Source: Trichocoleus desertorum ATA4-8-CV12
GTDB taxonomy: Bacteria > Cyanobacteriota > Cyanobacteriia > FACHB-46
Direction: 5' to 3'
Assembly: GCA_019358975.1 (NCBI GenBank)
Contig: JAHHIL010000033.1
Location: 1-56,457, forward strand
Length of the DNA: 56,457 nucleotides
The translations under genes and the position numbers were made by a program. Positions 50,979-56,457 of the stretch are shown here, in pieces. The number at the start of each line of letters is the position of its first letter. Position 1 is the stretch's first letter. The notes below the pieces were generated by a model. That model did no database searches and was not told the DNA's origin. It saw nothing but the letters and a program-made list of their open reading frames with translations.

Positions 50979-52550
50979 GGCGGCAAAACTAGCTGGAGAA
51001 ATTTCTGCTCTAGAACCGCGAGGTAACGAGCCGGATCTTGCCGGAATCGACGTTGCTGAACGCGCTTGTGCTGATGCTGTTTTAGCTGAGCTCGCAACTG
51101 CTGCAATCCGCAGGATTAACTGTCGCTAATTCAGCCGCCGAATAGGAACGGCGCTGAGTCGCCACAGCAGCAACCAGCTGTACTGAACCCCGGGTGACGG
51201 CGGTGGCAGGAGCGACTTTACGTCCCGTACAGCGACGTTGGTGATGTCGCCACTGACCAAAGAGATGTACCAAGTCGTTGTTCGTTCTGGGTAAGCCCTC
51301 AACGTCATAGCAATGAAACAATCCCGGCCAATAACTGCGCGTCACCTTGAGAAACTGCTCTAGCGCCTGGGTCAGCACTCCGGCTTGAGCGATCCTGCCT
51401 GAGATTGCACCCAGCAATCCGCTCAAGCGACGACGTACTTGAGTACCCGGCAACTCAATTTCATTTTCAATTTGACGAGAGCTTGAGGAAGCCCCCTTTT
51501 GTTCGAGTTGTTCGAGACTTTGCTCAATTGCCTGAAGTCTTTGGTGCAATCGTAATCCCGCTGCATCCAACGGTGGACGACCATCATCGGTTAAAGCAGA
51601 GCGCACCGCTTGGCAGTATCCCTCTATCACCTCTGTTATGGCATCATCACCCTTTGTTAGAGAGCGTTCAATGGCTCGTACGCCCCGCACCCGTTTCTTG
51701 AGTTCCTTCTTGGCATGGCGATCTGCAGCATAAATCTCCCTCGCCGCTTCGCGCAGATACTGGAAATGGCACAGCCCATGAGCAACCTCAGGTAAAGCCA
51801 TCGCTACCGCTTTACGAATCGATTGCTGCCCATCACTGACCACCCCGACAACGGGAACACTCAGACTTGCTTTCACCTGCTTGAATAAGCTGGCCAGGTC
51901 ATCAGTGGTCGCTGACAGCAATGTCTGTGCCAGCAGAATCTCTCCACTCAGGCAATCGCGAATTACCCACAACACTTCATGCCCCATATCCGGTTGCAAT
52001 CCATCAATGGCCAGAATCACTCGCTGCTGATGAGTGAGCCGAGCTTTCAAAGCCTCACATTTGCTTAACTTGAGGGCGAGCAATTCGTCATAGCGCTTTA
52101 ACAGGTTACTGACGCTGCGTTCACTAATGCAGATATCTCGTTGTTGCAACTGTTGGTGGATTTGAGGCACGCTTCGATGGTTTTGGTAGCGCCAGGCTCC
52201 AATCAAGGCCATCACATCCAAGCCAAATTCTTGTTGGGGCAGCGCCCATTTGCCTTTAGCTTCGGGGCGATAGGGCTGATGGTAACGCTCACACTTTGGG
52301 TGAGGACAGCGACGGATTTGTAGTTGCAGTTGCACTACGCCTTGAAGGGTGCGGACTTGACGATAGTTGTCATAGGCATGCCACATGGAGCTACCACAGC
52401 TGGGGCACTTGCGACGGGCACACTTGAGCCCTTTCGCTTTCGTTGGTATTGGTTGGGGACTGTTTCGCGCCATACGTCTCGGCTCGTTGCACTCAGTTCA
52501 TACCTTATCGGAATTTGTAGTTATTGCTCTAGTTGACTTTGCCGCCCTAG
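50975..52550 (-). mobile_element. IS element inserted in the outer transposase's A7 tract
   Basis: The ends are CTAGGGCGGCAAA (50975) and TTTGCCGCCCTAG (ending 52550), perfect 13-bp inverted repeats. Seven A flank both sides (50968-50974 and 52551-52557), a 7-bp target duplication, or 8 bp if the terminal C is counted. The element is about 1576 bp with one leftward transposase. The clean ends and duplication indicate a recent insertion. Confidence 0.88.
51082..52473 (-). CDS. DDE-type transposase of the inner IS, family not assigned
   Basis: A 463-aa protein with an N-terminal zinc finger (CPSCGSSMWHAYDNYRQVRT and CPHPKCERYHQPY), an HTH region (IHQQLQQRDICISERSVSNL) and a catalytic core with VILAIDGLQPDMGHEVLWVI, VVGVVSDGQQSIRKAV and HGLCHFQYLREAA. 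The Asp residues in AIDG and VSDG are candidates for the DDE triad. It resembles ISH6/ISLre2-like transposases in general shape, but I would not fix the family. It appears intact. Confidence 0.8.
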   Translation of the reverse strand: MARNSPQPIPTKAKGLKCARRKCPSCGSSMWHAYDNYRQVRTLQGVVQLQLQIRRCPHPKCERYHQPYRPEAKGKWALPQQEFGLDVMALIGAWRYQNHRSVPQIHQQLQQRDICISERSVSNLLKRYDELLALKLSKCEALKARLTHQQRVILAIDGLQPDMGHEVLWVIRDCLSGEILLAQTLLSATTDDLASLFKQVKASLSVPVVGVVSDGQQSIRKAVAMALPEVAHGLCHFQYLREAAREIYAADRHAKKELKKRVRGVRAIERSLTKGDDAITEVIEGYCQAVRSALTDDGRPPLDAAGLRLHQRLQAIEQSLEQLEQKGASSSSRQIENEIELPGTQVRRRLSGLLGAISGRIAQAGVLTQALEQFLKVTRSYWPGLFHCYDVEGLPRTNNDLVHLFGQWRHHQRRCTGRKVAPATAVTRGSVQLVAAVATQRRSYSAAELATVNPADCSSCELS

Positions 52551-52551
52551 A

Positions 52552-52995
52552 AAAAAACAAAGACGCTACTACAGTGGCAAGCAGCGCTGCCACACGCTAA
52601 AAGCACAGTTGGTGGTGGAGTTTGAAAGCGAACAAATTATTTGTACGGCGCTAGACACGGGCAGAACCCATGACTTTAAGCTGCTCAAGCGCAGGCGCTT
52701 GCCGTTCGTCTCGTCTCAAGTGTGTTTAGCCGACCGAGGGTATCAAGGCTTTGCCAAACGTCATTGTGGGGCTTGTACTCCCGCTGAGAAACGATGTCAG
52801 CAACCTCTAGCTAAAGAGGAAAAGCAACATAATCGGGCCTTAGCTCGACTGCGGGTGAGAGTGGAGCATGTGATTCGTTGCCTCAAAATCTTTCGCATTT
52901 TTTCAGGACGCTATCGCAACCGCAGAAAGCGGTTTGGCCTACGCTTAAACCTAATTGCTGGGCTACTCAACTACGAATTGGCACACCCCTCATGA
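52552..52995 (+). CDS. IS5-family transposase, second frame (severed)
   Basis: Continues the outer transposase after the insert: KKQRRYYSGKQRCHTLKAQL, the GRTHDFKLLKRRRL stretch after the first Asp region, LADRGYQGFAKRHCG for the second Asp region and RVRVEHVIRCLKIF for the Glu motif. It has no start of its own and depended on frameshifting from the first frame, so it is silent in the present arrangement. Confidence 0.8.
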   Translation, partial: KKQRRYYSGKQRCHTLKAQLVVEFESEQIICTALDTGRTHDFKLLKRRRLPFVSSQVCLADRGYQGFAKRHCGACTPAEKRCQQPLAKEEKQHNRALARLRVRVEHVIRCLKIFRIFSGRYRNRRKRFGLRLNLIAGLLNYELAHPS

Positions 52996-53159
52996 TTTAT
53001 GCAGGATGTCTTATAAGGCATCGATTAGATTGGCTGGTCGCGTCAATTAAAAATCTTGCCCCTTCAATAATTGTCATTTAGGTCGCGTCAATTATCCGTC
53101 AAGCCACAACCTCTTCAGAGCCAGGAATGCAGGCTAATTGTCATCATGATTTTCTTGGC

Positions 53160-53225
53160 GCGATCGCTGATAGGAAAGGGCAAGATTTTTAATTGTGAGC
53201 AGCCAATCATAATTGTCATTTCACA
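53160..53225 (+). repeat. 66-bp direct repeat, copy 2
   Basis: The same 66-bp sequence as 46571-46636, three mismatches. Its right end abuts a truncated Uma2 gene. Just to the left, 53046-53085 carries related words in both orientations (AAAAATCTTGCCCC, AATAATTGTCATTT, GTCGCGTCAATTA twice), so several copies of one terminus have accumulated here. Confidence 0.85.
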
Positions 53226-53425
53226 ATGTCTACTGATTCACCTTGGGTAATGGTGGAACGCTTCTTCCAGAGGCATTCTTCAGCCAATGCGGGCTGGTCT
53301 AGAACAACCATATCGGGGTTATAACCTGACTTTTCTGTATCTAGTGGTTTGATGATCGCCTGCCGAAGAATGATGTAGGGCAATTGCAGCCGCTTGCTTT
53401 CTAAGAACTCGTAAAGATGTCAAAT
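53216..53425 (-). pseudogene. truncated Uma2-family gene
   Basis: The minus strand reads LQLPYIILRQAIIKPLD, GYNPDMVVLDQPALAEECLW and STITQGESVDIV, the middle of a Uma2 protein including the PD motif. It stops at the edge of the 66-bp repeat, where the Glu motif should follow (SIRLIVEVVS in relatives). The 5' part is also missing; a stop precedes the fragment in frame. Confidence 0.7.
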
Positions 53426-53487
53426 GGATTCTATATGGTTAGTTATTGGTGGGTGAGACTGTTTAGGATTTCCTCAAGCGTGCAGAA

Positions 53488-54646
53488 GGGTGCGTGTCAC
53501 CTTCTTGAGAGAAAAATAGATTACAACTGGTTATTGAGATAAGCACAACGATGAGCTAAAACCTTTGGCACATGTTCTGGCTTCCATCGTGCCCCTGAAA
53601 TTTTGAGTCGCCGATCAATTTGTTTGACCGTTGATTCAACGGCCCCAGAACCAATTGAGCAAATGCCCTCCGCTTGCAAATGATCATAGTTGACAATGCG
53701 ATGATGATGTTTTCGTAGATACTGACGGAAACAGTGAGCTTGGTGCTTTTGACACTCCTCAAACAATGCTAGGGTCTCATTCACTTTTCCCTGCCAAAGC
53801 AAGGAACGAGCCTGCGCCAAACGCTTGAGTGACCCGCCAACTTTTTCCAGGTTCTCCATCAAGTGATACCAATCGAGAATTTCACGACGCTCGACCTCCC
53901 CTCTGACCTGCTCAAACAAATTCCAAATCCCATCATGTCCATCTCCTAAACACGTCACAACCGCAGAGAGCGGTTGCTCATTGAGCCACTCCAATAAGGC
54001 TCCATTGTCATCTAACCATGCTCCATGAAGCTTCTCTGGGGACAGATGTATAGCTTTGTACTGCTTCCAGCGGGGTTCTTTCCCTGGCTCCACGATTAAT
54101 CGCACTGTCCCACCGTCAATGCTGACTTCCTCCACTTCTGCTTGTGACGGGGAGCGTTCAAACGACTGACGCTGCACAAGTCGTTGTTGGGTTTTCGCAC
54201 TCACCCGCATCCCAGTCAACAGTTCGATGTCTGCGGCTGTACGCTGGTACGACACATTCGCACTGACTCGCAAACAACATCTCTCCAACATGGGGCTGAG
54301 ATGACTGCCTGACTTGACCTGTAAGCGTTCAGCCTGTTGGCTGGTGATGCACAATGTTCCTAAAAAGCTCTTTAGCGTTCGCTGGTATCCTTCTGTGGTT
54401 GCAGTCGCTGTTGCAATAAAAAAACACCCAGTTGAGGCAACACCCGTTCCTGGGTCTGTTGGCGAATCGTTTGCTCAATCCCTTCCAATGTTTGCAGCTG
54501 CTCGGCAGGGGTATTGCGATACAAAATCTGGGCAATGGTATCAATACTCTGTTGTAGTTGTGCTTGATCTTCTGGAGTCATAAGACAGTTGGAGAGTAGG
54601 CTTCTCTCCTAGCCTAGTTTTTCTCTCAAGAAGGTGACACGCACCC
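53488..54646 (-). mobile_element. ISKra4-family-like insertion sequence with intact ends
   Basis: Perfect 29-bp terminal inverted repeats run from 53488 (GGGTGCGTGTCACCTTCTTG at the outer end) to 54646. CGTGCAGAA flanks both sides (53479-53487 and 54647-54655), a 9-bp target duplication. Size 1159 bp. With perfect ends and duplication this is the youngest-looking insertion in the window. Confidence 0.92.
53521..54581 (-). CDS. ISKra4-family-like transposase in two frames
   Basis: The first frame (from 54581) encodes MTPEDQAQLQQSIDTIAQIL and continues to about 54372. The second frame (to 53521) carries VSYQRTAADIELLTGMRVSA, VEEVSIDGGTVRLIVEPGKE, CLGDGHDGIWNLFEQV, LDWYHLMENLEKV and GSGAVESTVKQIDRRLKISG, where the Asp in SIDGG, the Asp in GDGHDG and the Glu in GAVES fit a DDE triad. 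The frames overlap around 54330-54430, so a frameshift produces the full enzyme or a mutation split it. Confidence 0.85.
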
Positions 54647-54840
54647 CGTGCAGAATTGGTTGAACAGCCTAAAACCTAGACCTATCTTAATCATATGAAT
54701 CTCGTTACGCATCTCGTGGTCAGTCAAGCCAACTGACACTTTATAACCCCACATCTTTTAGGAGATTTAGACCGCTTGCCCTTATGAATTATTTACTAGT
54801 TAACGTCACGCAAATTGAAATTCTAGAGAATCACCCAAAT

Positions 54841-55794
54841 TTATGGAATAAGCTTTAGGAGTTGGACGTCTATACGAACATCATGAAATTGCTCGTTAAG
54901 CCAACTATCAAACAGTTCTGTTCGAATACTTTCAACAGTAAAGTTATCTAGCTCTGCTGGTTCAACTCTCTCAACTTGAAAAAGGTGAAAATTTGACGAA
55001 ATAGGAATTGGTCCAACAACATCATTTGTCTTTGCAGAAAAGATACTTTCAACTGAATCTAGCGGTAAGTGACAACGAAAAATCAATCTAGTCCCATCAT
55101 CTTGGTTCTCCACCGTTTTCTCAATTGAGTAATTACGTGCTACTTGAACAAAATCACTATTTTGTTGGCTAAGCTGATTATATAATGTCTGAGCTAAGTC
55201 TTCTCTTGGAACGATAATCTGATGTATGTAGGCGCGATCGTAGCGACTAGAATCTGCATCGAAGCGTACTGTAATTTGGCCCCGAGTAACATAGTCGCGA
55301 AGTTTACTCATAAGTAAATTGCGGTGTAAGGAATCTTCAAAATCGGCTATGCTTATATGCTCACGAGCTAGCCAAGCATCCATCTCAATAGTGGAAGTTA
55401 AGTCGTTCTGTTGGCGAAATGTATCTGCAGCATTTTGAAGTTCATGCGGTGTTATTTCTATCTCAAAGGTATTAGCATATTCCAACAGAGATCGTTCGAT
55501 AGTAGCTTCACGCAGTAAAGGCAAAAGTTTGCCACGTCTATGAAGTCCCTTCAGAAATTCTGCTGTTAGTACTGCGTATTCTGCCAACTCAAAGTTGAGT
55601 GGTGGTTGTGAACCAGAAGGTAAAAATTCTGGAATTGAAGGTTTAATGCTTGAGTTGGCAGATTCTTGTTGGGTTATCTGTACTGTTTCTGAAGCAGATG
55701 GTTTTCTGTCTGTTATTTTTTCTTGATTTAATAATTGTTTTGAAGAAATCGCTCTTACACTATCTGGTTGAAAAGATGGATTTGGCTTTGACAT
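54841..55794 (-). CDS. parvulin-type (SurA/PpiC-like) peptidyl-prolyl isomerase
   Basis: A 317-aa protein. The N-terminal 75 residues are polar and disordered with no signal peptide. A SurA-N-like helical chaperone region (about 80-185, LLREATIERSLLEYANTFEI, IEMDAWLAREHISIADFEDS) leads into a PpiC domain (about 192-290: RAYIHQIIVPREDLAQTLYN, DFVQVARNYSIEKT, FSAKTNDVVGPI, FHLFQVERVEPAEL). Cytoplasmic isomerases of this type accompany type I-exported peptides and repeat proteins in cyanobacteria. It follows the repeat gene by 69 bp, so it is probably its dedicated foldase or maturation factor. Confidence 0.82.
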   Translation of the reverse strand: MSKPNPSFQPDSVRAISSKQLLNQEKITDRKPSASETVQITQQESANSSIKPSIPEFLPSGSQPPLNFELAEYAVLTAEFLKGLHRRGKLLPLLREATIERSLLEYANTFEIEITPHELQNAADTFRQQNDLTSTIEMDAWLAREHISIADFEDSLHRNLLMSKLRDYVTRGQITVRFDADSSRYDRAYIHQIIVPREDLAQTLYNQLSQQNSDFVQVARNYSIEKTVENQDDGTRLIFRCHLPLDSVESIFSAKTNDVVGPIPISSNFHLFQVERVEPAELDNFTVESIRTELFDSWLNEQFHDVRIDVQLLKLIP

Positions 55795-55863
55795 AAATAA
55801 TTGTTTGAAGGTAGTTACTAGTTATGCAATGAGGCTGTCTTGAATCAAGCAATTCAAGGATCA

Positions 55864-56457
55864 CTAAAATGGCCACCAACCAGGCAGTCCTGGTACACCA
55901 ATCCCAATTTTTGAGATTAACTTTCCTGCCTTATCAAAGACTGATTTTCCGTATTCCCCAACACTGTTCCAAATTTCGACAATCGTTGTTCCGTCAAACT
56001 GAGCAATGTATCTCTCTAGCATTTTATCGGCAGTGCCGGTAGCATCAGCCCACACGCCTTTCCAGTAGCGTTCTGTTCGGTTCCAATATTCTTCTACCCA
56101 CTTACCATCTGCTAGCTCGCTGAAGCGCTCTAGCATTTTATCGGCAGTGCCGGTAGCATCAGCCCACACGCCTTTCCAGTAGCGTTCTGTTCGGTTCCAA
56201 TATTCTTCTACCCACTTACCATCTGCTAGCTCGCTGAAGCGCTCTAGCATTTTATCGGCAGTGCCGGTAGCATCAGCCCACACGCCTTTCCAGTAGCGTT
56301 CTGTTCGGTTCCAATATTCTTCTACCCACTTACCATCTGCTAGCTCACTGAAGCGCTCTAGTATTTTGGCACCGTCACCAAGCTTGTCCCATACCTTTTT
56401 CAGATAGCGTTCTGTTCGGTTCCAATATTCTTCTACCCACTTACCATCTGCTAGCTC
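55864..56457 (-). CDS. large repeat protein, C-terminal part (5' end outside window)
   Basis: The frame is open to the window edge, so at least 197 codons are present and the start lies beyond 56457. It consists of near-identical 38-residue units containing WVEEYWNRTERYWKGVWADA and TADKMLERFSELADGK, then a divergent last unit and the tail KLISKIGIGVPGLPGWWPF. The units are amphipathic and aromatic-rich, with no signal peptide visible. It is followed by a prolyl isomerase gene. I infer an exported structural or toxin-like repeat protein; no family is recognised. Confidence 0.75.
   Translation of the reverse strand, partial: ELADGKWVEEYWNRTERYLKKVWDKLGDGAKILERFSELADGKWVEEYWNRTERYWKGVWADATGTADKMLERFSELADGKWVEEYWNRTERYWKGVWADATGTADKMLERFSELADGKWVEEYWNRTERYWKGVWADATGTADKMLERYIAQFDGTTIVEIWNSVGEYGKSVFDKAGKLISKIGIGVPGLPGWWPF
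56011..56457. repeat. 114-bp tandem repeats inside the repeat gene
   Basis: Unit starts at 56011, 56125, 56239 and 56353 are exactly 114 bp apart (38 codons). Units 2 and 3 look identical or nearly so; the unit at 56353 differs (TATTTTGGCACCGTC in place of CATTTTATCGGCAGTG). Such homogeneity at DNA level points to recent unit duplication or gene conversion. The array continues beyond the window. Confidence 0.9.

Larger units (their letters stand above)
50588..53011 (+). mobile_element. IS5-family element, interrupted by another IS
   Basis: AGACATCTTGCATAAA at the left end (50588-50603) matches, inverted, TTTATGCAGGATGTCT at the right end (52996-53011) with one mismatch. The element carries two transposase frames and would be about 840 bp without the insert at 50975-52550. 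No matching target duplication flanks it (left side IS1 sequence, right side unrelated), so one flank has been rearranged. Confidence 0.85.

Overview
The window looks like part of a large cyanobacterial plasmid. The cyanobacterial marks are the very frequent HIP1 octamer (GCGATCGC), a CyRepA1-type plasmid replication protein, several Uma2 genes and an AIM24/GYF protein. The plasmid marks are the Rep gene, a ParA/ParB pair, a MobC/MobP relaxase locus with a VirC1-like ATPase, an iteron-like array, many insertion sequences and a telomere-resolvase (protelomerase) homologue. I saw no rRNA, tRNA or CRISPR array and almost no housekeeping genes. Both window edges are artificial: the last gene runs off the right end.

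Layout. 1-3.2 kb: AT-rich repeats, a 60-bp repeat array in which every unit carries a HIP1 site, a telomere-resolvase-like tyrosine recombinase, and a 20-bp perfect inverted repeat. 3.2-7.5 kb: two small genes behind a leader with competing hairpins, five 24-bp-phased repeats, a winged-helix protein, and an overlapping SF1 helicase/CoiA-like nuclease pair. 7.6-10.5 kb: decayed pieces of a second telomere-resolvase gene, an S24 (UmuD/LexA-like) gene with LexA-box-like operators, and an IS5-family element. 10.9-13.3 kb: an AT-rich two-gene island (RipA-like membrane protein plus nucleotidyltransferase), a candidate defence or signalling module. 13.4-17.5 kb: mobilization region. 18.0-19.7 kb: integron-type gene cassettes with attC-like sites but no integrase. 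20-21.7 kb: parAB. 21.9-24.6 kb: AIM24, an unknown three-gene operon, Uma2.

24.6-33.5 kb: a type I restriction-modification locus whose hsdS, hsdM and hsdR are separated by toxin-antitoxin genes (HepT/MntA, a second MNT, HicB with a broken hicA) and by a pentapeptide-repeat protein. 33.7-39.5 kb: a leftward cluster of plasmid genes of unknown role, including a membrane coiled-coil ATPase, controlled from a divergent region with phased repeats. 39.7-42.5 kb: a rightward operon with a ribbon-helix-helix regulator, Uma2 and an internally deleted mini-Uma2. 42.5-46.3 kb: the Rep operon, with a structured leader, a coupled 109-aa ORF and CyRepA1. 46.5-54.7 kb: an IS-rich segment (IS630 and IS1 remnants, an IS inside another IS's frameshift tract, and an intact ISKra4-type element) around a leaderless thermolysin-like protease. 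54.8 kb to the end: a parvulin-type prolyl isomerase and the 3' end of a gene made of 114-bp (38-residue) repeats, probably an exported protein and its foldase.

Together these give replication, partition and mobilization functions, a restriction/toxin defence island, captured cassettes, and an unusual telomere-resolvase locus. The telomere-resolvase locus and the 10.9-13.3 kb pair are the best candidates for undescribed biology. All calls come from reading the sequence; no database search was run.
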